Source: Myxococcales bacterium (GTDB lineage Bacteria; Myxococcota_A; Polyangia; Polyangiales; Polyangiaceae). From it: 8,532 nucleotides of DNA. The stretch is from NCBI GenBank assembly GCA_013298325.1, contig JAAFHJ010000185.1, forward strand, positions 1-8,532, written 5' to 3'. Under the pieces are notes generated by a model. It did not search any database and had not been told where the DNA came from. It worked only from the letters and a program-made list of their open reading frames with translations. Shown here in pieces: positions 1-5,521 of this stretch. The position numbers and the translations under genes are program-made. Each line of letters begins with the position of its first letter. Within the stretch, counting starts at the first letter, position 1.

Positions 1-2
1 AG

Positions 3-899
3 CCGGACGTCTACCTCGCCCGTGCTGAACTCGAGCGACGAGACGACCGGTTTGAGGACGCGCTCCCCTACTTCCGGGCGGCCCTCGGAGGCCTCGAAGG
101 CGAGCTGCTCCTGCGTGCTTCCCTCGGTGCTGCCGACTGTGCGCTCGCCCTTGGAAGCTTGGATGATGCACGCGATTCTTTGCTCTATGCACGGAGCGCC
201 GACCCGGCAAACGCCGACGTCCTCCGCCGCCTCGCCGACGTCCTCGCGCAGCTCGGCGACGAAGAGGGTCGCGGGGAAGTCCTCGCAATTCTTGCAACTC
301 TGGTGACCGACCCCGAAGAGCGCGGCCGCCTCGCCCTCGACACGGGTATTGCACTCTACACGCAAGGACGCCTCGAAGAGGCCCTCGAAGCGCTCGCCCA
401 GGCCCGCGCGGCGCTCCCCGACGACCTCGATGCGATCGCCCTCTACGCCGATACGCTCACCGCTCTCGATCGCCTCGATGATGCGAAGGCGGTCCTCGAC
501 GACGAACTCGGACGCCACAAAGGCCAGCGAACGAAAGAACTTGGCGCGCTCTACTACCGCGTCGGGCGGATCGCCCAGGCCCGTGGCGATGAGGCCGGCG
601 AGCTCAAGGCGCTCTCCACCGTGCTCGACATGGACCCGCAGAACGGCGCCGCTGCCGCCGAACTGGCCGATCTCGCGCTTCGCGTGGGGCAGTCGGTCTT
701 GGCGACGAAGGCCCTTCGCGCCATCACCATGCTCAAAGAAGAGTCGCCGATGCCGAAGGCGAACGCCTACTTCCACCTCGGCGAAATCGCCTATCAGGAG
801 GGGGATGCCGTCAAGGCTTCGATGATGTTGAAGCAGGCACTGGACGAGGATCCGAGCCTCGGAGAGGCGCGAGATCTCCTGCGAATCGTCGGCGGCTGA
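3..899 (+). CDS. TPR-repeat protein, 5'-truncated
   Basis: The reading frame is open from the first complete codon (position 3) to TGA at 897-899, giving 298 residues of a protein that begins upstream of the window. The sequence is a run of helical repeats about 34 residues long with tetratricopeptide character: small residues at the helix-packing positions and repeats ending in Asp-Pro, for example ALDTGIALYTQGRLEEALEAL and KANAYFHLGEIAYQEGDAVK, then DEDPSLGEA. TPR arrays are protein-protein interaction scaffolds; no enzymatic domain, signal peptide or membrane segment is visible in the part present. Very long TPR proteins of this style are common in Myxococcota (family knowledge). An internal ATG at 159 is in frame, but the TPR pattern continues upstream of it, so it is not the true start. 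Transcription probably ends at the hairpin just downstream. The specific partner or role cannot be told from the sequence. Confidence 0.85.
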   Translation, partial: PDVYLARAELERRDDRFEDALPYFRAALGGLEGELLLRASLGAADCALALGSLDDARDSLLYARSADPANADVLRRLADVLAQLGDEEGRGEVLAILATLVTDPEERGRLALDTGIALYTQGRLEEALEALAQARAALPDDLDAIALYADTLTALDRLDDAKAVLDDELGRHKGQRTKELGALYYRVGRIAQARGDEAGELKALSTVLDMDPQNGAAAAELADLALRVGQSVLATKALRAITMLKEESPMPKANAYFHLGEIAYQEGDAVKASMMLKQALDEDPSLGEARDLLRIVGG

Positions 900-921
900 C
901 CGGCTATCGGATAAGTAAATG

Positions 922-958
922 AAACCCCCGCGCCATCGAAAGAAGGCGCGGGGGTTTT
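922..958. terminator. Intrinsic terminator between convergent genes
   Basis: A perfect 13-bp inverted repeat (AAACCCCCGCGCC at 922-934 and GGCGCGGGGGTTT at 945-957) encloses a 10-nt loop. Read on the + strand, the G/C-rich stem ends in TTTT (955-958), the classical intrinsic form, 22 nt after the TPR gene stop. Read on the - strand, the stem ends in TTTC followed by ATTTACTT, a weaker U-rich tail, 27 nt after the stop of the PRPP synthetase gene. It therefore probably terminates both convergent transcripts, more efficiently on the + strand. Confidence 0.9.
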
Positions 959-984
959 GTTGTCAGAGCAGCGTTTGAGTTGCG

Positions 985-1920
985 TCAGTCGTGGGCGCGG
1001 ATCCGCGCGGCGATCAGCCCCGCGCAGCTCTCGACGTGCAAGAAACCGCCAGCGGTTTGTGCGAGCTCGACGGCGCGCGGGTGACTGTCGGTGACGGCAA
1101 TTTTCTCAAAAATTTTCGATGCCGCGAGCCGTTCGAGAGAATCGCCGGGCATGATGCCGTGGGTTGCGATGGCGGCGACCCTTGCCGCTCCAGCATCGAG
1201 GTAGGCGCGCGCAGCTTGCATGAGTGAGCCGCCCGTTCGGATCATATCGTCGTAGATGACAACGGTCTTTCCGTGGACCTGAGCGCTCACGGCAGTGATC
1301 TGGGTGGTCGCACCATCAATGCGGCGTTTGAAGACGAAGGATGCCGGGACACCGAGATCATTAGCGAGGGATTCGACCCACTTGGCGCGGCCGGCATCCG
1401 TGCACGCAAGAACGAGATTCTCGGTGCCGTTTGCCATTTCTTTCGCGACGCGCAGGACGAAATCTTTCCCGTACACGTGCACCGGAACAATCGACCCTTC
1501 AAAGTAGTAGGGGAGCCCCTCGGTGTGGGCGTCGAGGAGGAAGATTCGATTCGGCGCGTCCGCTTGGGGAATCGACGACAGCAGCCGCGCGCGGTTCTTC
1601 GCCGTCACGATTTCGCCGGCGTCGGTCGCCCGTTCCATCGTCGCGTACCCAAAGTAGGGGACGACCAGCGACAGCGACCGTGCCCCGTACTTCACGATTC
1701 CGGAAGCAAGATCAAAGAGTTCGAGTGTGTCCCCCTCCGTGGGCGTACCGCCAACGAGCACAACATCGCGGCCGCGGACGTCGCTCCGGAGGCGTAAGTA
1801 CCTTTCCCCATCCGGAAAGCGCCGCCGCTCCACGGAACCGACCTCCCCACCGAGAAGGGAGGAGAGACGCCCCCCGAGCGCCTCGTAGCTTTCGACCGAG
1901 TAGACGAGCTTTTCGCGCAT
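985..1920 (-). CDS. prs: Ribose-phosphate pyrophosphokinase (PRPP synthetase), plant class II-like
   Basis: The 311-residue product transfers the ATP diphosphate to ribose 5-phosphate, making PRPP for purine, pyrimidine, histidine, tryptophan and NAD synthesis in the cytoplasm. Its length matches the family (E. coli Prs is 315). Visible motifs in order: FPDGE (35-39; E. coli FSDGE); PYFGYATMERA (88-98), replacing the usual PYFGYARQDR ATP-binding stretch; LLDAHTEGLPYYF (128-140) with the conserved His132; D175 in the CTDAGRAKW segment; catalytic-flap KRR (198-200); and the PRPP loop YDDMIRTGGSL (223-233), where the usual DDMIDTGGT has Arg for Asp. Several departures (TMER, ARLLSSIP, ATHGIMP, VTDSHP) resemble plant class II isozymes. 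The start is ATG at 1918-1920 with GAGG (1925-1928) just upstream. The gene is divergent from the J-domain gene across 36 bp and ends at the hairpin terminator. The family assignment is firm; the subclass is inferred from remembered sequences. Confidence 0.88.
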   Translation of the reverse strand: MREKLVYSVESYEALGGRLSSLLGGEVGSVERRRFPDGERYLRLRSDVRGRDVVLVGGTPTEGDTLELFDLASGIVKYGARSLSLVVPYFGYATMERATDAGEIVTAKNRARLLSSIPQADAPNRIFLLDAHTEGLPYYFEGSIVPVHVYGKDFVLRVAKEMANGTENLVLACTDAGRAKWVESLANDLGVPASFVFKRRIDGATTQITAVSAQVHGKTVVIYDDMIRTGGSLMQAARAYLDAGAARVAAIATHGIMPGDSLERLAASKIFEKIAVTDSHPRAVELAQTAGGFLHVESCAGLIAARIRAHD

Positions 1921-1923
1921 GGG

Positions 1924-1928
1924 ACCTC
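1924..1928 (-). promoter_or_regulatory. Ribosome-binding site of the PRPP synthetase gene
   Basis: The - strand reads GAGGT then CCC then ATG, a short Shine-Dalgarno match about 4 nt before the start codon. It is the only start in this window with a purine-rich SD at close spacing, and it supports ATG at 1920 as the start. Confidence 0.5.
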
Positions 1929-1937
1929 ACCGCTGGT

Positions 1938-1965
1938 CGTATACTTCTAGGCAGCCGTGTCGCAA
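1938..1965 (-). promoter_or_regulatory. Candidate promoter for the PRPP synthetase gene
   Basis: On the - strand, TTGCGA (complement of 1960-1965) is followed after 16 bp by TATACG (complement of 1938-1943). These match four of six positions each of the sigma70-type -35 and -10 consensus. Transcription would start near 1931, leaving about a 10-nt leader that contains the GAGG ribosome-binding site. The -35 lies inside the first codons of the divergent gene. This is a motif-only prediction. Confidence 0.4.
1940..1945 (+). promoter_or_regulatory. Candidate -10 element for the J-domain gene
   Basis: TATACT (five of six matches to TATAAT) lies 11 nt before the GTG start at 1957. Transcription would begin around 1952, giving an almost leaderless mRNA. 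No -35 match is visible at 15-19 bp spacing. The element overlaps the - strand TATACG because both are halves of the palindrome GTATAC (1939-1944). Confidence 0.35.
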
Positions 1966-2469
1966 GATCCCTTCACTCGCTGGCTCGATGCCATCAAGAC
2001 GCAGACCTACTATGGGATGCTTCGGCTCACGCCCCAGGCGTCCCCGGCCGACGTCAAACGTGCCTTCCACGAACTTGCGCTGCACTTTCATCCCGACCAA
2101 TACGCGGGGCGCGATCCGGCGCTGGCTCGGTCGGCCGGGGAAGTGTTTAAGCGCATCGTTGAAGCCTACAACATTCTCTCTTCGCCGGAATTGCGCGCGA
2201 AGTATGATCTTTTCCTCGCCGTAGGGAAGATCCGGATGGACCCGAACGAGCGTCCACCGGAGAAGAAGAAGGTCCGCGTCCGCACCCTGGAAGAGATCGC
2301 GCAGGATCCGCGCGCGAAGAAATCGGCAAAGAAGGCCGACGCATTCCTCGACAATGGAAATCTAGAAGCGGCCCGTCTCGCGCTCACAGAAGCGTGCAAC
2401 GGGGAGCCGTTCAATCAGGAACTCAAAGACCGCCTGCGGTTGATCTACGAAGCGATCGCCCTCGAGTAG
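1957..2469 (+). CDS. Small J-domain (DnaJ-like) co-chaperone with helical C-terminal tail
   Basis: The 170-residue product has a J domain at about residues 17-80: YYGMLRLTPQASPADVKRAF, helix II, the HPD motif (45-47, in LHFHPDQY) needed to stimulate Hsp70 ATPase, then EAYNILSSPELRAKYD. It lacks the Gly/Phe region, zinc fingers and substrate domains of true DnaJ, so it is a J-domain-only type III co-chaperone. A basic linker (about 90-118, rich in Lys/Arg) leads to a helical pair, KKADAFLDNGNLEAARLALT, that looks like one TPR repeat. The start is GTG at 1957, the first possible codon after an in-frame TAG at 1948; the next in-frame ATG would cut into the J domain. No Shine-Dalgarno is visible. 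It is divergent from the PRPP synthetase gene. The client and Hsp70 partner are unknown. Confidence 0.85.
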   Translation: MSQDPFTRWLDAIKTQTYYGMLRLTPQASPADVKRAFHELALHFHPDQYAGRDPALARSAGEVFKRIVEAYNILSSPELRAKYDLFLAVGKIRMDPNERPPEKKKVRVRTLEEIAQDPRAKKSAKKADAFLDNGNLEAARLALTEACNGEPFNQELKDRLRLIYEAIALE

Positions 2470-2605
2470 CGCGAAGCGAGTGCGTGACCGGAGGCCGCTC
2501 GACGCGTCCGTCCGCGAAGCGGGAGATGGCGCGGAAGTGTCGGCAAACGCGTTTGTCTCCGCCCGGCGAGACGCCAGATCGAAGAACGCGTAGCCTTCGT
2601 CGCCT
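2470..2605. other. 136-bp intergenic region upstream of the cyclase gene
   Basis: No convincing coding sequence spans this gap; TAG at 2591-2593 is in frame with the downstream gene and blocks an upstream start. It contains a perfect 12-bp palindrome (2544-2555) and two copies of the string CGCGAAGCG. A TAGCCT hexamer at 2591-2596 is a poor -10 candidate with no -35 partner. The gap probably carries the cyclase promoter, but I cannot place it. Confidence 0.4.
2544..2555. promoter_or_regulatory. 12-bp palindrome CAAACGCGTTTG, possible operator
   Basis: CAAACGCGTTTG is perfectly self-complementary and lies about 50 bp before the cyclase start codon, inside the only sizeable gap on that side. 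Palindromes of this size commonly bind dimeric regulators. No second copy was seen in the window, so an operator role is only a possibility. Confidence 0.3.
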
Positions 2606-4462
2606 ATGGTCGCTTCCGTTTCCGGGTCGGTCGCTGTCACGCTCCGTGTGCCGCGCGAACAAGTGTGGCCGTTTGTGGCAGACACCGACCGCGTCAATCG
2701 GGTGCTCGGAAATGCGGCGGTCGACATCTTGCCCGTCGACGAAGCGGCAAAAGAGCGCGGCGTCATGTTCGTCGGAGCGACCCACTTTGGGCCGTTGAAG
2801 ATTGTCTACGATGAGTACCCTTTTGACTTTGTCGCGGGGCGCTATTTTTCCGTTCGGCGCATTCTTCGTAGCGGCCCCGTCGAGGAAATTTCCTATCGGG
2901 TCGACCTTCGCGATGATCCAAACAATCGGGATGCTTGCGTAGCGGAGGTCGTGCTTACCCTCCTTCCACGAAATGCACTTGTTTCGCCGGTCAGTCACCT
3001 CGCAGTTCGCGAAGTGCTCGCGAAAAATCGGAAGTTTCTTGAGGATCTCGATGGCCATCTCGCCGTTGGTGGGAGCCACCCCTTTCAGGTCGATGCCATC
3101 CACGGTGTCGACAATGACCGCTTCGAAATCGCCCGGCGTAGCCTCCTCGCGCATCAGCCGGGGCCCCCGCGTGTGGCCGAAAAAATTGCGGAATATCTTG
3201 CACATGCTCCCGATGCCGACGTCGTAAAGCTCCGCCCCTACGAGGTCGCCGACGCGCTGAATCTCGACCGCCGCGAGACCCTCGTCGCCCTGCTCGCCGC
3301 CGTTCCGGCCGGCCTCGTCGAGCTGCGTTGGGCGGTCGTTTGCCCGTCCTGCCAGGCCCCCAGCGGGACGTTTCCGACCCTCGACGCCTTTGCGCCACCC
3401 GGCCATTGTGACCTTTGTGACCTCACCTACGCGGTCGCTCTCGATGAAGCGGTCGAGGCGGTCTTCGTGCCTCACCCGGCCGTCCGGCGCATCGAGGCTC
3501 GTCCTTTCTGTCTCGCTGGCCCCGGGCGTCTCCCCCACGTGATCGCTCAAGCGATGGCACCCCCGTCCGGTGAAGCGTCTCTCGTTGTCGCGGCGAATCC
3601 TGGGCGATTCCGGCTCTTTGCGCGGGGCGGCTTCTACCGGGCGGTGACCGTCGAGGAGGGGGCCCCTACCGAACTCCGCGTACCGTTGTCCGCTCTCGAT
3701 CCCCTCGAAGGCGGAGAAACTGCCGCGAAGACCACCCGACCTCCCCTGCGCGTCGCCCCCGGCGGGACGATTTATGTGCAGAATACAGAAGCGGCCGCGC
3801 GCCCGGTGAAGCTGGAGCACCTTCAGTTTGCGAGTCGGGCTGCGACCGCGCTTGCGGTTAGTCAACTCCCTGAATTTGCGCGACTTGTAGGGCGAGATCT
3901 GCTGCGGCCGGGCACCCCACTTTCTGTTTCGAGGGTCGCCTTGCTGTTCAGCGACCTCGTCGGATCGACGGCGCTCTACGCGAGCGTCGGCGATGCGGCT
4001 GCGTTCCGACTCGTCGCCGACCACTTCGATGTGCTGAAGGCGGCGATGGAGGCGGAGGGGGGCGTCGTCGTGAAGACGATGGGCGACGCAGTGATGGCCT
4101 CATTCCCGGAAGAGGGGGCGCTCGTGCGTGCTGCCGGGAAAGCCCTTGAAGCCTTTGAAGAATTTTGCGGGCGAACGCCGCACGGTGCCGCCGTTGGACT
4201 GAAGCTCGGCGGCTACGCCGGCCCCTGCTATGTGATTCGTGCCAACGAAACCCTCGATTACTTTGGGCAAACGGTCAACGTCGCCGCCCGCCTGCAAGGA
4301 CTCGCCGGGGCCGGCGAGCACATCGCCCTCGCCAGCGCCTGGGACGCGATCGCCGACCACGGACCGCTCCGCGAGGTGGAGCGCTTCACGGCCCAGGTCA
4401 AGGGCGTCCCTGAGCCGCTCGTGCTCGTCCGCGCCCGCTGCGAACGCGCGGCACCCCCTTGA
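2606..4462 (+). CDS. Class III adenylate/guanylate cyclase with N-terminal SRPBCC domain and zinc-ribbon-like segment
   Basis: The 618-residue product appears soluble: no signal peptide or membrane segments. Residues 1 to about 165 resemble an SRPBCC/START-like domain (SVAVTLRVPREQVWPFVAD at the front, VLTLLPRNAL toward the end). A middle region resembles the DUF5939-type module often placed before such cyclases and carries C246-x2-C249-x18-C268-x2-C271, a likely zinc ribbon. Residues from about 443 form the catalytic domain: metal-binding D450 (LFSDLVGST) and D494 (KTMGDAV), base-contacting K490 and D551, and transition-state N558 and R562 (DYFGQTVNVAARLQ). All six canonical positions are present, so activity is expected; the Lys/Asp pair favours ATP and cAMP. 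The start is ATG 2606, the first after an in-frame TAG at 2591, with no clear Shine-Dalgarno. The stop TGA (4460-4462) overlaps the next gene's -35. The N-terminal ligand is unknown. SRPBCC is a fold-level guess. Confidence 0.87.
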   Translation: MVASVSGSVAVTLRVPREQVWPFVADTDRVNRVLGNAAVDILPVDEAAKERGVMFVGATHFGPLKIVYDEYPFDFVAGRYFSVRRILRSGPVEEISYRVDLRDDPNNRDACVAEVVLTLLPRNALVSPVSHLAVREVLAKNRKFLEDLDGHLAVGGSHPFQVDAIHGVDNDRFEIARRSLLAHQPGPPRVAEKIAEYLAHAPDADVVKLRPYEVADALNLDRRETLVALLAAVPAGLVELRWAVVCPSCQAPSGTFPTLDAFAPPGHCDLCDLTYAVALDEAVEAVFVPHPAVRRIEARPFCLAGPGRLPHVIAQAMAPPSGEASLVVAANPGRFRLFARGGFYRAVTVEEGAPTELRVPLSALDPLEGGETAAKTTRPPLRVAPGGTIYVQNTEAAARPVKLEHLQFASRAATALAVSQLPEFARLVGRDLLRPGTPLSVSRVALLFSDLVGSTALYASVGDAAAFRLVADHFDVLKAAMEAEGGVVVKTMGDAVMASFPEEGALVRAAGKALEAFEEFCGRTPHGAAVGLKLGGYAGPCYVIRANETLDYFGQTVNVAARLQGLAGAGEHIALASAWDAIADHGPLREVERFTAQVKGVPEPLVLVRARCERAAPP

Positions 4463-4487
4463 CGCACCGCCGCACGCTTCCTATACC
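4459..4487 (+). promoter_or_regulatory. sigma70-type promoter of ctaB
   Basis: TTGACG (4459-4464; five of six matches to TTGACA) and TATACC (4482-4487; four of six to TATAAT) are separated by exactly 17 bp. Transcription would start around 4494, only a few nucleotides before the GTG at 4497, so the mRNA should be leaderless or nearly so. The -35 contains the TGA stop codon of the cyclase gene. This is the best promoter match in the window. Confidence 0.6.
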
Positions 4488-4496
4488 CGCGCCGCC

Positions 4497-5450
4497 GTGG
4501 ATCACCCTCCCGCCGTTGAAGAAATCGCACCGAATTCGGCCCGTTCAACGACGGTCTTCGCCGACTATGTCGCGCTCGCGAAGCCGGGAATCACGATCTT
4601 CAACGTACTTACCGCGCTCGGCGGCCTCTGGCTTGCCCACGAGCGGGGCGGAGTTGGCGCGTCGAAGGTGCCTGTGTCGGGCGGTACTGTCCTGGCGACG
4701 CTCGTCGGGACGACGCTGATCGTCGCCGGCGCAAACACGCTGAATCAGTACATCGAGCGGAACATCGACGGCTTGATGAGCCGCACGAAGGATCGCCCGC
4801 TCCCCACGGGGCGCGTCACGGCCCGCGCCGCGCTGATCTACGGTATCGCCCTCTCGGCGCTTGCAGTGCCGGTCTTCGCGATGGGGACGAACGGACTCAC
4901 GACGGCGCTCGCTGTGTTCGCCAACCTCGCGTATGTGCTCGCATATACGCCGATGAAGCAGCGCTCCCACCACTCCCTGCTCGTCGGGGCGGTCCCGGGC
5001 GCGATGCCGCCGCTCCTCGGTTGGGCGGCCGCCCTCGGGATGAATGCACTCCATCCCGGCGCGAGCCTCGGCGGGCTCGTGCTTTTCGCGACGATGTTCC
5101 TCTGGCAGGTGCCCCACTTCCTTGCGATCACCCTCTTCCGCAAGGACGACTACGCCCGCGCCGGCCTGATCGTGATGCCGAACGTCCGCGACGAACGCGA
5201 GGTGAAGCACACGATCGTCCGGTACACGTTTGCGCTGGTCGCGACGAGCATGCTCCTCTACCCGCTCGGCGTCTCGGGGCTCTTCTACGCCGGGGCCGCC
5301 CTTGCACTCGGCGTGGTGTTCTTTGTGTGGGGTCTCGTCGGCCTGCGATCGGAAGACGTCGGAATTCCTTGGGCAAAATCGCTCTTCGGCGTTTCACTCC
5401 TCTACCTACTCGCCCTCTTTGGTGCGATCGCGATCGATGCCGTTCTCTGA
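4497..5450 (+). CDS. ctaB: Protoheme IX farnesyltransferase (heme O synthase)
   Basis: The 317-residue integral membrane enzyme of the UbiA prenyltransferase family attaches a farnesyl group to heme b, giving heme O for cytochrome oxidases. Family motifs: the first Asp-rich region N83-x3-E87-x3-D91 followed by LMSRTKDRPL (93-102); YTPMKQRSHHSLLVGAVPGA then MPPLLGW (150-176); and FLWQVPHFLAI with W203, H207 and F208, followed by KDDYARAG (216-223). Several hydrophobic stretches run through the protein to the C-terminus, and the length is usual. The frame is open further upstream (ATG at 4239), but that stretch lies inside the cyclase gene and encodes a low-quality Pro/Ser/Arg-rich sequence. 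GTG 4497 gives a family-like N-terminus entering the first membrane segment (DYVALAKPGITIFNVLTAL) and fits the promoter. No Shine-Dalgarno. No other cytochrome oxidase or heme A genes are nearby in the window. Confidence 0.92.
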   Translation: MDHPPAVEEIAPNSARSTTVFADYVALAKPGITIFNVLTALGGLWLAHERGGVGASKVPVSGGTVLATLVGTTLIVAGANTLNQYIERNIDGLMSRTKDRPLPTGRVTARAALIYGIALSALAVPVFAMGTNGLTTALAVFANLAYVLAYTPMKQRSHHSLLVGAVPGAMPPLLGWAAALGMNALHPGASLGGLVLFATMFLWQVPHFLAITLFRKDDYARAGLIVMPNVRDEREVKHTIVRYTFALVATSMLLYPLGVSGLFYAGAALALGVVFFVWGLVGLRSEDVGIPWAKSLFGVSLLYLLALFGAIAIDAVL

Positions 5451-5462
5451 TTGACCCGACGG

Positions 5463-5476
5463 CGCGAAAATTCGCG
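5463..5476. repeat. Short dyad CGCGAA-AA-TTCGCG after ctaB
   Basis: Six-base arms with a two-base centre lie 12 nt after the ctaB stop and 45 nt before the next start codon. No T-run follows, so it is unlikely to be an intrinsic terminator; it may be a protein-binding site or chance in GC-rich DNA. Confidence 0.25.
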
Positions 5477-5509
5477 TGCCGCGACCGCACCTTTCTGTGA
5501 GGCGTCGCG

Positions 5510-5515
5510 TACACT
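5510..5515 (+). promoter_or_regulatory. Candidate -10 element for the first lipoprotein gene
   Basis: TACACT (four of six matches to TATAAT) ends 6 nt before ATG 5522, so transcription would start at or next to the A of the start codon. No -35 match is seen at normal spacing. It is listed mainly because its position matches the elements before the genes at 1957 and 4497. Confidence 0.25.
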
Positions 5516-5521
5516 TCGCCG

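Noticed and set aside
1431..2150. 239-codon Arg-rich frame on the + strand over the divergent gene pair
   Set aside because: Antisense to the PRPP synthetase and out of frame with the J-domain gene, both of which have unmistakable motifs.
2423..4024. 533-codon open frame on the - strand
   Set aside because: It is fully antisense to the SRPBCC-cyclase gene, rich in Arg/Gly/Asp with no recognisable domain, as expected for a complementary-frame shadow in GC-rich coding DNA. The sense protein has clear catalytic motifs.
4239..4496. Upstream extension of ctaB from ATG 4239
   Set aside because: It overlaps the cyclase catalytic domain by over 220 bp, encodes a Pro/Ser/Arg-rich string absent from CtaB proteins, and the promoter and family-like N-terminus fit GTG 4497.
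5425..5436. 12-bp palindrome CGATCGCGATCG
   Set aside because: It lies within the ctaB coding end (Ala-Ile-Ala-Ile-Asp) and is explained by repeated GCG/ATC codons.
5451..5456. TTGACC just after the ctaB stop as a -35 element
   Set aside because: No -10-like hexamer lies 15-19 bp downstream, and the candidate -10 at 5510 is over 50 bp away.
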